Shown: positions 7,261-15,079 of the stretch, in pieces
How positions within the stretch are numbered: the first letter of the stretch is position 1
Layout: every line of letters begins with the position of its first letter
Assembly (NCBI GenBank): GCA_016125505.1
Contig: WGLP01000014.1
Location: forward strand, 1-64,000
Source: Gammaproteobacteria bacterium
GTDB taxonomy: Bacteria > Pseudomonadota > Gammaproteobacteria > UBA6429 > Thiohalophilaceae
DNA length: 64,000 nucleotides
Direction of reading: 5' to 3'
The notes under the pieces: generated by a model
The model's input: the letters and a program-made list of their open reading frames with translations, nothing else
The model's database searches: none
What the model was told of the DNA's origin: nothing
Program-made: the position numbers and the translations under genes

Positions 7261-8351
7261 ATGTCTGCTGATTTGTTCGAGCCATTCCAGTTAGGCGACC
7301 TGATACTCGCCAACCGAATGGTGATGGCGCCAATGACACGCAATCGCGCCGATGAAAACGGTATCGTGACCCCAATGATGTGACCTACTACCAACAACGC
7401 GCCAGCGCGGGATTGATCGTGACCGAGTCCGCCCCGGTCTCATCGGAAGGCGTGGGTTATCCCTTCACGCCGGGGATTTTCACAGATGCCCAGGCAGCAA
7501 GCTGGCAGCCCGTGACAGAAGCGGTGCACTCGGACGGGGGACACATTTTCATTCAGCTACAGCACTGCGGGCGGATTTCTCACCCGAGCATGCTGCCAGA
7601 CGACGCCGCACCTGTGGGCCCGTCTGCGCTGAGGCCTGAGGGACAAGCCGTCACGTACACCGGTATGCAGGATTTCGTGACGCCGCGCACACTCGAGGCC
7701 GACGAAATTCCTAACATCGTGTCACAGTTCCAGCATGGCGCCGAGATGGCCAAGCGCGCAGGCTTCGATGGCGTGGAAGTCCATGGCGCCAACGGCTATC
7801 TCATCGACCAGTTTCTGCGAGATGGCAGCAACCACCGCAGTGATGCATATGGTGGTAACGTGCAGAACCGCATGCGTCTGTTGAACGAAATCCTCCATGC
7901 GGTCTGCACGGTGTGGCCGGCGCGGCGTGTGGGCGTTCGCCTGAGCCCTGAGAACGGTTTCAATTCGATGTCAGATTCCGACCCGCAAACGCACTTTGGC
8001 TATTTCATGGATCAGTTAAGTCCGCGTGGATTAGCGTATATGCACGTGCTCGAAGGCGATATGATGTCGAAGTCCAGCACCTTGGATTACAGTGCCTTGC
8101 GCGCCAAGTTTGCAGGCCCCTATATTGCCAACAACGGCTATGACCTGGAACGTGCGCAAACGGCGCTACGTAGCGGCACCGCGGACCTGGTCGCCTTCGG
8201 TATTCCATTCCTGGCTAATCCGGATCTGGTGCGTCGCTATCAGGAGCGCTTACCCTTAGCTGACGCCGATCCAAACACCCTCTACGGTGGCGGAGAAGCT
8301 GGCTACACCGACTACCCTCTTTATCATGGCGAAGAAACTTATGCGAACTGA
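7261..8351 (+). pseudogene. nemA: Old yellow enzyme, NemA-like ene-reductase, frameshifted
   Basis: An FMN-dependent ene-reductase of the old yellow enzyme family, expected to reduce N-ethylmaleimide-like electrophiles. The first 40 codons (ATG 7261 after AAGGAG) give the typical N-terminus LFEPFQLGDLILANRMVMAP, then stop at TGA 7381-7383. The rest continues in the -1 frame from 7380 as TYYQQRASAGLIVTE to HGEETYAN. Joining the frames at about 7380 restores the normal alignment, so one base is missing. Barrel motifs such as GVEVHGANGYLIDQFL are intact. Either a recent mutation or a sequencing error is possible; the clean remainder argues it is recent. Confidence 0.85.
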
Positions 8352-8386
8352 CCCTTGAGGTACGGTTGGCGGGGGAGGTATTAATC

Positions 8387-8971
8387 ATGAGCGACAAGAC
8401 CACACGCAATCATATTGTTGAAGCCGCCGATCAGCTCTTCTATCAGCAAGGCTACGAGCACACCTCGTTTGCGAATATTGCCGATGCCGTACAGATCTCG
8501 CGAGGAAATTTTTACTATCACTTCAAAACCAAGGATGACATTCTCGATGCCGTGATAGATCAGCGCCTGGCCAATACCAAGAAGATGCTGGAAAGCTGGG
8601 AAACAGAAGAGGACAATCCGGCAGATCGGATCAAACGCTATATTCATATCCTGCTTACCAATTGGTCCAAGATCAAGTATTTCGGTTGTCCTGTCGGTAC
8701 GTTATGCACCGAACTTGCTAAGCTGAATCACACCTCAAAAGACGAGGCGAGCAAAGTCTTCACCCTCTTTCGCACATGGTTACGTCAGCAATTTATCTTG
8801 CTCGGTCACAAGAAAGATGCAGATGTACTGGCCATGCACGTTCTTGCCTGGAGCCAAGGTGTCGCCACGCTGGCAAGTACCTTTCATGATGAGCAATTCG
8901 TGAGGAAAGAAGTCAAGCAGATTTGCGAGTGGCTGAAATCGACCACACTAACAGAAGAACCACATAAATAG
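8387..8971 (+). CDS. TetR-family repressor, likely electrophile-responsive (NemR-like)
   Basis: A 194-residue TetR-family repressor. The helix-turn-helix spans about residues 9-52 (TSFANIADAVQISRGNFYYH). The ligand domain holds Cys101 and Cys107 in YFGCPVGTLCTEL. Cys101 aligns by eye with the redox Cys106 region of E. coli NemR, suggesting cysteine-based sensing, which is inference. ATG 8387 follows GGGGGAGG, so the longer TTG frame from 8366 is discarded. It lies 35 bases after nemA in the same direction and probably represses the paired palindromes at 7183-7229. Its GC content is clearly lower than the surrounding ICE. Confidence 0.8.
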   Translation: MSDKTTRNHIVEAADQLFYQQGYEHTSFANIADAVQISRGNFYYHFKTKDDILDAVIDQRLANTKKMLESWETEEDNPADRIKRYIHILLTNWSKIKYFGCPVGTLCTELAKLNHTSKDEASKVFTLFRTWLRQQFILLGHKKDADVLAMHVLAWSQGVATLASTFHDEQFVRKEVKQICEWLKSTTLTEEPHK

Positions 8972-8990
8972 GATCGACAGGAGGAAAGAG

Positions 8991-9278
8991 GTGTTTATTG
9001 TTCTACTTAAATTTTCTGACAACAGAGGCCAGGCTGGTCAATTCATGGTAGGTCACAACGAATGGATCGAACGCGGTTTTGATGAGGGCATTTTTTTGTT
9101 GGTTGGCAGTGTTCAGCCCAACGCGGGTGGCGGGATCGTTGCGCATAATACAACATTGGCCGATCTTCAAAGCAGAGTGAATGAGGATCCGTTTGTCGCG
9201 GAAGATGTGGTGACCGCGGAAATTCTGGAAATCACGCCAGCAAAAGTTGATGAACGGCTAAAGTTCCTTCTCACGTGA
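8991..9278 (+). CDS. YciI-family protein
   Basis: A 95-residue YciI-like protein of ferredoxin-like fold. It starts at GTG 8991 after AGGAGG. MFIVLLKF forms strand one, then the HNEWIERGFDEGIFLLVGSV segment contains the His and Gly-Ser that line the pocket in this family. Activity of family members is mostly unknown. It lies 19 bases downstream of the tetR gene and probably shares its transcript. Confidence 0.75.
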   Translation: MFIVLLKFSDNRGQAGQFMVGHNEWIERGFDEGIFLLVGSVQPNAGGGIVAHNTTLADLQSRVNEDPFVAEDVVTAEILEITPAKVDERLKFLLT

Positions 9279-9318
9279 GCAATATTCCTCTTCTGTTTTT
9301 TCATGACAAGGACAACGT

Positions 9319-9930
9319 ATGAGTAAGACGATAGAGGGTCCCGACGGCAGGCCACGCTGCCAGTGGTGCAGTGTCGCACCGGAATTTTTTGACTATCACG
9401 ATACAGAGTGGGGATTTCCGGTCTGCGATGATCATCGCTTGTTTGAGAAATTGTGTCTGGAAGGTTTTCAATCCGGGCTGAGCTGGCGCACCATCCTCGC
9501 CAAGCGCGAAAACTTTCGCGTCGCCTTCCATGATTTCGATTTCGACAGGATAGCGCGATTCACAGAGCGCGACGTCAATCGATTGCTCAAGAATGAAGGT
9601 ATCGTCCGTCATCGCGGCAAGATCGAGGCGGTTATCAATAATGCAAAACGTGCCCAGGAACTCGTCAATACGGAAGGCTCCTTGGCTGCCTATATCTGGC
9701 AATACGAACCTGACAAGAAGCCACTAACCAAGCCCCAGACCACTTCGACGTCTCTGGAATCGATTGCCTTGTCGAAGGATTTGAAAAAACGTGGCTGGAA
9801 ATTTGTCGGACCCACCACAGTGTATGCTTTCATGCAAGCAATGGGGCTAATCAATGATCATGTTGAGGACTGCGTTTTCAGATCCCAAGTTGAGCGCGCA
9901 CGTAAGCGATTTACGCGACCAGTAAGCTGA
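9319..9930 (+). CDS. tag: DNA-3-methyladenine glycosylase I
   Basis: A 203-residue Tag glycosylase that removes 3-methyladenine from alkylated DNA. The N-terminus has RCQWC and YHDTEWGFP, and the C-terminus has NDHVEDC. These supply the Cys/His ligands of the zinc snap. The helix-hairpin-helix core includes EGFQSGLSWRTILAKRENFR and NEGIVRHRGKIEAVINNA, and the base-binding region includes KKRGWKFVGPTTVYAFMQA. It begins 40 bases after yciI with AAGGACAAC before ATG. With nemA and tetR it makes a cargo block for electrophile and alkylation damage. Confidence 0.92.
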   Translation: MSKTIEGPDGRPRCQWCSVAPEFFDYHDTEWGFPVCDDHRLFEKLCLEGFQSGLSWRTILAKRENFRVAFHDFDFDRIARFTERDVNRLLKNEGIVRHRGKIEAVINNAKRAQELVNTEGSLAAYIWQYEPDKKPLTKPQTTSTSLESIALSKDLKKRGWKFVGPTTVYAFMQAMGLINDHVEDCVFRSQVERARKRFTRPVS

Positions 9931-10053
9931 TATTAGGTGCATTCAGCCGGAACTTGTCCCATTCCCCGGTTATTCTCGGACGAAGAGCATTTCCTGTCCT
10001 GCAGGATGCGAGGACATTGGTTTTGATGGCAACCGAAAACGTTCAATTGACCA

Positions 10054-10070
10054 TGGTTACACTGTAACCA
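10054..10070. promoter_or_regulatory. Perfect 17-bp palindrome, right copy
   Basis: TGGTTACA-C-TGTAACCA sits 19 bases beyond the stop of the STY4528-type gene and 124 bases beyond tag. With the near copy at 7096-7112 it brackets the cargo block. Its perfect symmetry points to a dimeric regulator. Confidence 0.5.
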
Positions 10071-10088
10071 CCGCATTTCCGTTATCAG

Positions 10089-11348
10089 TCAGCCTGATTC
10101 TTTGTCGCTCTTATGGCGTGCAGGCAGGTTGAGCGACTTTCGTAGCTCTGCGAGCTGTCTTTGACCTGAGGCGCTGGAACTATCGCGACGCTTCGCCTCT
10201 TCCAGACTTTGTTCCTGTTGCTTCAGGTACCTCAAGCGCGCCTTCTCCCGCTCGATGCGTTCGTCGTGCACCTTGATGCCGAGATTCGGTACGAACTCGC
10301 CCTTGCTTGCGGCGCGACACAGAAAGTGCAGGAAGCGCATTTCGTCATACACCGGCTTCATGCCCTTTTGCTCCGAACGAAACCGGCCTTCCAGTTCATC
10401 GAGGATGGACTGGCGTGCAGCGGCGGGCACGGATTTCAAATAGCGATCTGCCAGTTCGCGCTGATTGTCCGAGAGGCGCTTGGGATAGATCAGGGGCGAC
10501 TCGTTATTCAATGACCCTGAATTTTTTTTCTCGCCAGTAGTTTTTGTAGTAGTAGTTTTATTTATATAACTACTACAACTACTAGACTTTAAATTTTGTG
10601 GGCTCAAAATTTGGGACGCTGTTTCATCCGCCTTTGAATTTTGGTCCCGGTGATCCGCACCGTCTTCACTGACCACGTTGCGCAGTTGCGTCATTACCTT
10701 TGCGCTGAACGCAAAATAGCGCCGCGCTGAATCCTGCTGAATCACCTCCGCCGCCTGCATGCGACGTTCGAGTGGATGGCCTTGCGCACAAATATCGAGA
10801 CCTTCCTGAATATCATCGTCGATGGTATCCAGCACCGCCTTGGCGACAAGGCGCACGCGCGCATGATGATGCCCGAGCGACTGCTGCAGGAACTTCATAT
10901 AGTCCGGGTCCAGATGTAGGGCGTCCGCCAATGGCAGGGGTTCGTCGTGAAGCGCATAGACGTTGCCGCGGAAGCGGCCACTCGCCTCGCGCAGCCGCGC
11001 GCACAAGGTCAGCCAACGAGTGGCGCGCAGAATGGCGATAGCTCGGGAGATGGTCGATGTGGAGGAGACGTTGGTCTTCTTGGCGAGATACTCATAACTG
11101 GGGAACGCCGTACTACCACCGGTCTCCTGGGCCTGCAGCATGATGACCATCCATGCAAGCTTGTCCACAGGTTCGAGTACAGGGTCTTGCACCACCAGTG
11201 TGGGGAACGCCTGATGCCGGTTCCCCATGAACAACATGGTATCGGTGTGCGTGCTACCCGATTCCTGTTGTGCCCGTTCGATGGTTGCCTGTATCAGTGC
11301 ATCGAGTGCATGGGTCTCGGGTCGGAGTCCGCGAGAACCTTCACCCAT
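10089..11348 (-). CDS. STY4528-family ICE replication protein
   Basis: A 419-residue protein of the STY4528 pathogenicity-island replication family. The N-terminal half has a winged-helix stretch (PSYEYLAKKTNVSSTSTISRAIAILRATRWLTL, about residues 103-138), comparable in kind to phage O-type initiators. Residues about 245-280 are a Ser/Thr/Lys/Asn-rich linker encoded by an AT-rich repeat block. The C-terminal part (about 285-419) is helical and charged, with a coiled-coil-like EREKARLRYLKQQEQSLEEAKRR. Its start overlaps the DUF2857 gene by 8 bases, so it is the last gene of the cro-parB-DUF2857 operon. Initiator function is inferred. Confidence 0.75.
   Translation of the reverse strand: MGEGSRGLRPETHALDALIQATIERAQQESGSTHTDTMLFMGNRHQAFPTLVVQDPVLEPVDKLAWMVIMLQAQETGGSTAFPSYEYLAKKTNVSSTSTISRAIAILRATRWLTLCARLREASGRFRGNVYALHDEPLPLADALHLDPDYMKFLQQSLGHHHARVRLVAKAVLDTIDDDIQEGLDICAQGHPLERRMQAAEVIQQDSARRYFAFSAKVMTQLRNVVSEDGADHRDQNSKADETASQILSPQNLKSSSCSSYINKTTTTKTTGEKKNSGSLNNESPLIYPKRLSDNQRELADRYLKSVPAAARQSILDELEGRFRSEQKGMKPVYDEMRFLHFLCRAASKGEFVPNLGIKVHDERIEREKARLRYLKQQEQSLEEAKRRDSSSASGQRQLAELRKSLNLPARHKSDKESG
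10519..10644. repeat. AT-rich repeat block inside the STY4528 gene, candidate replication origin
   Basis: A 9-mer occurs as two tandem direct copies, AACTACTAC (10568-10576) and AACTACTAG (10577-10585). It also occurs inverted as GTAGTAGTT (10549-10557) and CAGTAGTT (10535-10542). AAATTTTG (10591-10598) is inverted as CAAAATTT (10605-10612), with a related GAATTTTGG at 10636. The block is far richer in A/T than the gene around it. Position in the linker of an initiator-like gene resembles lambda ori within gene O. Confidence 0.5.
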
Positions 11349-11949
11349 CCGAACACGCTCGCTCCGCAGAATCGTGACCGTTTCGTCCTGTCAGATCACC
11401 GTATTGATTCCAACGTTGCGTCAAGTTCCATATGGCCCGCATCGAGATGCCGGTTTCACGGTGGATGGCAAGATACTGGTCCGGCTGGAGCGGACCCTCT
11501 TCTTCGCGGTCCGCACGCTGGACCCAGACGTTCCAGAGCTTGTGCGTGCTCTCTTCGTCGGGTTCCGCCGGACGGCCGACCGATGGATCGACGGTGAGCA
11601 TACGGCGCAGTCGCGTGTATTCGCGGGACCCTAAACCGAAGAGTGTTTGCATCATCTCCAACGGTGCGTCGGCGGCGATCAGCACTTGTTGCAGGTCTTC
11701 GGATTCGCGCTGCCGGCGCAGGTGGTCGATCATGGGCCAGTACACGTCCCGGTTGAGAACGATATCCAGACAATGGGCCCGCAAGGACTCGACGCGGTAG
11801 AGATCGGCCAAGTTCATCTCGCGCAATGCCTCGATTTCGCGCGGACCGAAGTTCATGTTGCGCAGCGCGGCTTGATCGCCTTCCGCCAGGCAGCGGATCG
11901 CATACATCAGCACGGCCGTGATCAAATCAGATTCCTTGGTCCCGTCCAT
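11341..11949 (-). CDS. DUF2857 / STY4526-family ICE protein
   Basis: A 202-residue helical protein resembling the DUF2857 family that sits between ParB-type and STY4528 genes on SPI-7-like islands. The first half is ESDLITAVLMYAIRCLAEGD then NFGPREIEALREMNLADLYRV. A middle segment, ALGSREYTRLRRML-like (LFGLGSREYTRLRRMLTVDPSVGRP), could be a helix-turn-helix. No catalytic motif is seen and the function is unknown. It is 5 bases downstream of the ParB gene and overlaps the following gene by 8 bases, indicating one coupled operon. Confidence 0.75.
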   Translation of the reverse strand: MDGTKESDLITAVLMYAIRCLAEGDQAALRNMNFGPREIEALREMNLADLYRVESLRAHCLDIVLNRDVYWPMIDHLRRQRESEDLQQVLIAADAPLEMMQTLFGLGSREYTRLRRMLTVDPSVGRPAEPDEESTHKLWNVWVQRADREEEGPLQPDQYLAIHRETGISMRAIWNLTQRWNQYGDLTGRNGHDSAERACSDG

Positions 11950-11954
11950 CGCGC

Positions 11955-13568
11955 CTACTCCCAGAGCCTAATTTGCGAGGCCTCCGCTGCACGATATATG
12001 CGGCGGTAGGTATCCATCAGGTTGAGCAAGTCCTGCCAGTCCTGCTCGCCAAGTTGGCGCCAAAGCTGGTAGCCGGTATGTCCCGGGTCCAGCGTCCAGA
12101 CGCTGTTGAAGAGCAGCCCGGCATCCTGATTCTCCAACGCCTGGCGCAGGATCGAGTCGTCGGCCAACGTGACGACGACAGCGTCCAGTGGTGCGACGGT
12201 CATCTCAGCACAGGCGGCAAGGTGCCACCACAACATGGAGACCTGGCCGAGCGTGTCGGTGTCCAGCTGATCGGCCAGCGACGAATCCGGTACGTCACGG
12301 AGGATGAATCCGAGTCCCTTGCCGGACAGAGGCGCGACCAGGTCGCCGATACCATTGCGTTGCGCGAGACGAGCGGCCAGCGTCCAGGCACGGGCACGCA
12401 GCGATTTGAGGTCCGTGGTAACGGGTTGGCTGAGCGTGATCGAACTCTCGCTGGAATCCGCCCTTGCATCGATCGAGTCATCCGGCGGTTCCTCTGACTC
12501 TTCCTCCGAAGCATCGGGCACGTTCACATGCGATGATCGTTGCGATGGAAACTCTTCACGCTTCGATGCCGCATCTGAGTTATTACCGCGTGAGTCACCA
12601 ATATCCTGGTCCTCGGCGACACTTTTCCCTTTCACCAGAGAAACTACTGGAGAAGCGTCTCTTTCCTCTGGTGCATCAGCATCGTGGTCGTTCTCGAGGA
12701 TGGGAATTTCAATCTCGCGGCCTGAAAGCTGCGCATCCAGTTCAACGCGTATAGCCTGGATACTCACCTCGAGCTCTTCCGCAATCTCGATCTCAATGGC
12801 ATTGCGTAACAATTCGATATCCCACTCGGGACCGTCGTATCGTTCACATAATGCCGCGAACACTGCACCGAAGGATTCGTCATCACCCAGCTTGCGCTTG
12901 TTCCATATACAGCGCGCCGCCCTTTCCAGGGCGCGAATTCGTTCCACCTGCGGTCGGCCGAGACCCGACTTCAGTGCACGAGGAATCACCGGGAGCAAGG
13001 TGTGAACCGCGTAGCCCATCTGGGAGATCAGCCCATGACTCAAGCTGTAGCCGCGCTCTCGGAGTATCGTTTCGAGATGGCGCTGCGAAAGACTATCGAT
13101 GCCCTTCTCCTCTTCCAGCAGTTCCTTTGCATCGAAAACCGCCTGCGCTTTGTCGATGAAACTCAAGCCACCGCGCAGATCGTTTTCTCTTAGATGCGCC
13201 AGGAGCACATCCGACTCTTCATGCCATGGTTTGAATAAGCAATCGACCCATTGGAATCGCTCGTCGCCCGTTTCTTGATACAGCGCCTGCAGGATATGCA
13301 GTCGCGTGTTGCCGCCGGCGCCAACGACGTAGTCGGTCTCACCGGGTCGGCAGGTGATGACCAAGGGCTGATCCATGCCCTCGGCACGGATCGAGGCCTT
13401 GATGCGGTCATATTCCGGATTTTCGCTTCGGCGCGGATTGCGGTCGTAGGCCTTGATGCGCGCGACTTCCAGGCGCATGGGGGTCGGCCCATCCGGCAGT
13501 ATCCCGATTGCCGGCGGGGGCAAGGACTTCTCCGGGGAGGTCGTCTTGTTGGCGGCACGTTTACTCAT
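11955..13568 (-). CDS. ParB-family protein of the ICE
   Basis: A 537-residue ParB-family protein. The N-terminal nuclease-like domain (about residues 30-150) has the ParB signature in IKAYDRNPRRSENPEYDRIKASI, GMDQPLVI, VVGAGGNTRLHIL and the LRENDLRGGLSFIDKA stretch. A helix-turn-helix follows (about 160-215). The middle (about 300-390) is an acidic, Ser-rich disordered linker, and a C-terminal domain of about 140 residues follows. No ParA partner is visible, so a role in regulation or replication is possible instead of classical partition. Its ATG overlaps the Cro-like stop as ATGA. Confidence 0.8.
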   Translation of the reverse strand: MSKRAANKTTSPEKSLPPPAIGILPDGPTPMRLEVARIKAYDRNPRRSENPEYDRIKASIRAEGMDQPLVITCRPGETDYVVGAGGNTRLHILQALYQETGDERFQWVDCLFKPWHEESDVLLAHLRENDLRGGLSFIDKAQAVFDAKELLEEEKGIDSLSQRHLETILRERGYSLSHGLISQMGYAVHTLLPVIPRALKSGLGRPQVERIRALERAARCIWNKRKLGDDESFGAVFAALCERYDGPEWDIELLRNAIEIEIAEELEVSIQAIRVELDAQLSGREIEIPILENDHDADAPEERDASPVVSLVKGKSVAEDQDIGDSRGNNSDAASKREEFPSQRSSHVNVPDASEEESEEPPDDSIDARADSSESSITLSQPVTTDLKSLRARAWTLAARLAQRNGIGDLVAPLSGKGLGFILRDVPDSSLADQLDTDTLGQVSMLWWHLAACAEMTVAPLDAVVVTLADDSILRQALENQDAGLLFNSVWTLDPGHTGYQLWRQLGEQDWQDLLNLMDTYRRIYRAAEASQIRLWE

Positions 13569-13861
13569 GGTGACTCGCCATACTCTGCGTCCGGTTCCTC
13601 GCGCACCCCGGCGAAGATCTCAGGGTGCCGGACCAGGCTTTCTCGCGGCACCACCTTGAGCCGACCATCGGATTTCCTGGCCACCCGCCGGGTGATTTGC
13701 TCGATCCGGGTCGCCAGCAGGGCGCTGGCATAGCGATGCCCTCCCGCCAGTTGGTAGAGATACGAGACGGAATCGTTGCAAACCCCCGCTATTTCGGCAC
13801 GTTCCCGCTTGGTTGCCGCCCTTAGAAAATTTTTTAGCTCCATGCGGAGAAACATTAGCAT
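13565..13861 (-). CDS. Cro/YdaS-like small DNA-binding protein
   Basis: A small helix-turn-helix protein: 98 residues from the first ATG, or 92 from ATG at 13843, which gives MELKNFLRAATKRERAEIAG and looks more natural. The TKRERAEIAGVCNDSVSYLYQLAGGHRYAS region is a Cro/YdaS-type fold, where the second helix contacts DNA. It is divergent from the CI-like repressor across about 80-100 bases of repeated operator-like sequence. It therefore probably acts as the opposing switch protein and drives the parB-DUF2857-STY4528 operon. Neither start has a clear Shine-Dalgarno, so the start is uncertain. Confidence 0.7.
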   Translation of the reverse strand: MLMFLRMELKNFLRAATKRERAEIAGVCNDSVSYLYQLAGGHRYASALLATRIEQITRRVARKSDGRLKVVPRESLVRHPEIFAGVREEPDAEYGESP

Positions 13862-13928
13862 TGAGCTAATTATCGGACAAGAAACGCGTGTTTATCTTAG
13901 TGCTAAATTTTTTAGTAAACTGGTGCTA
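13855..13928. promoter_or_regulatory. Divergent CI/Cro operator region with TTAGC/GCTAA half-sites
   Basis: TTAGC-ATTGA-GCTAA (13855-13869) and TTAG-TG-CTAA (13897-13906), plus a GCTAT at 13925, lie between the two divergent regulators. The same 11-mer TGCTAATGTTT occurs here on the minus strand and again upstream of the AlpA gene. These are likely the shared operators of the switch. Confidence 0.6.
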
Positions 13929-13939
13929 TACTATTTCGC

Positions 13940-14626
13940 ATGAAGCGAAAACCCGAACAGGTCAGGCTCCAGAATCTCGAGCTACTGATCGCCGAGGCCG
14001 GTTCCGCGGCCAAACTCGCCCGGGTCGCCGGCACCAATAGTTCCTATCTGAGCCAAGTCCGCAATCAAATGCCTACCAAGAAGGGCACGCCCAGGGGAGT
14101 GGGTGATGATCTGGCGGAAAAGCTGGAACATGGCATGGGAAAACCGTTAGGCTGGATGGACGAAGCCCACGACGACCCGTCGCAGCAACCGGCTGAGTCC
14201 CCAGAACCGAACGCCGATGAAGGGCCCGATATTCGCAGCTTGCGACCGCTGATTTCCTGGGTGCAGGCGGGTGAATGGACGGAAATCTCCGAGGGTTTCG
14301 TGCCCCCGTATGGGGTGGAGCTGCTGCCCTGCCCCGTGACGTGCAGCCCGGAATCCTTCGTGTTGCGTGTTCGCGGCTCCAGCATGGAGCCCAAGTTCCA
14401 CGAGGGTGATCTGATTTTCGTGGACCCCTATGTCGCCGCGGTACACGGCAGATACGTGGTGGTACGGCTCGATGACTCCAATGAGGCCACCTTCAAGCAA
14501 CTGATCGTCGAGGGGAACCGGCAGTACCTGAAGGCGCTGAACCCGGACTGGCCGAACCGCATCATTGAACTCAATGCAGCCGCGACCATTGTCGGTGTCG
14601 TGGTGTTCAAAGGCGAAGTCGTGTGA
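13940..14626 (+). CDS. CI/LexA-like self-cleaving repressor (S24 family)
   Basis: A 228-residue phage-type repressor. The N-terminal helix-turn-helix covers about residues 8-45 (SAAKLARVAGTNSSYLSQV). The C-terminal S24 peptidase domain has a catalytic Ser148 in RGSSMEP and Lys186 in ATFKQL. The likely self-cleavage bond is Ala110-Gly111 in WVQAGEW. The 38-residue Ser-Lys spacing fits the LexA/CI family. RecA-stimulated cleavage during DNA damage would lift repression of the divergent cro-parB operon and of the AlpA gene, linking ICE activation to SOS, which is inferred from family behaviour. Confidence 0.88.
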   Translation: MKRKPEQVRLQNLELLIAEAGSAAKLARVAGTNSSYLSQVRNQMPTKKGTPRGVGDDLAEKLEHGMGKPLGWMDEAHDDPSQQPAESPEPNADEGPDIRSLRPLISWVQAGEWTEISEGFVPPYGVELLPCPVTCSPESFVLRVRGSSMEPKFHEGDLIFVDPYVAAVHGRYVVVRLDDSNEATFKQLIVEGNRQYLKALNPDWPNRIIELNAAATIVGVVVFKGEVV

Positions 14627-14708
14627 ATGCACTCGCCTACTTAAGTCGTGGATGCAACGTTCACGACATGGCTCACTGAGACAGTCCGGCAATCCTCATC
14701 GACTCGGA

Positions 14709-14782
14709 TTTAGCAAAGCGTTTATCGCTTTGCTAAACATTCTCTTTTGTCAAAAAGATTTGCACCATGCTAATGTTTTAGC
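14709..14782. promoter_or_regulatory. Operator repeats upstream of the AlpA-type gene
   Basis: A perfect 12-bp inverted repeat TTTAGCAAAGCG/CGCTTTGCTAAA (14709-14720 and 14726-14737) precedes a possible -35 TTGTCA (14747-14752). GCTAA-TGTT-TTAGC (14769-14782) overlaps the expected -10 region. Both carry the TTAGC/GCTAA half-sites seen at the CI/Cro switch. The first could instead terminate the repressor transcript, but no T run follows. The rest of the 14627-14833 gap is featureless. Confidence 0.55.
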
Positions 14783-14833
14783 GCTGCATAACGCTAGGCC
14801 GGTATTTACATTTCCGGGACAGAGAGAAAAACG

Positions 14834-15079
14834 ATGGACGATGAACTCCGAACTCTACCGAGGAAGACCCTGATCAATCGAAAGACACTGCTGGCCATGA
14901 TCCCGCTGTCGGAACGCGCCATCTTCAACATGGAGAAGCGCGGGGACTTTCCATGCCGAATCGTACTCACGAGCCGCAACGTCGCGTGGGACCTGGCCGA
15001 AGTGGAGGAATGGATCGAATCGCGAAAGCAATCCGGAGAACAGGCCGACCGCCCCGGCGTTACTGCCGTCGCCCGGTAG
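14834..15079 (+). CDS. AlpA-family regulator / excisionase-like protein
   Basis: An 81-residue AlpA-type winged-helix protein. LINRKTLLAMIPLSERAIFNMEKRGDFPCRIVLTSRNVAWDLAEVEEWIE carries the recognition helix, the RGDFP turn and the WxxxEVxxWI ending typical of the MerR/Xis-like AlpA family. Such proteins activate an adjacent P4-type integrase or aid excision. It is convergent with the integrase, and the two coding ends overlap by 20 bases. Confidence 0.8.
   Translation: MDDELRTLPRKTLINRKTLLAMIPLSERAIFNMEKRGDFPCRIVLTSRNVAWDLAEVEEWIESRKQSGEQADRPGVTAVAR

Noticed and set aside
10546-10585. The GTA/ACT triplets as a simple microsatellite
   Set aside because: The copies are in both orientations and accompanied by separate AAATTTTG repeats, which plain slippage would not produce; slippage remains possible for part of it.
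14709-14737. A terminator for the CI-like gene
   Set aside because: No T run follows and the stem carries the operator half-sites, so a regulatory reading is preferred.
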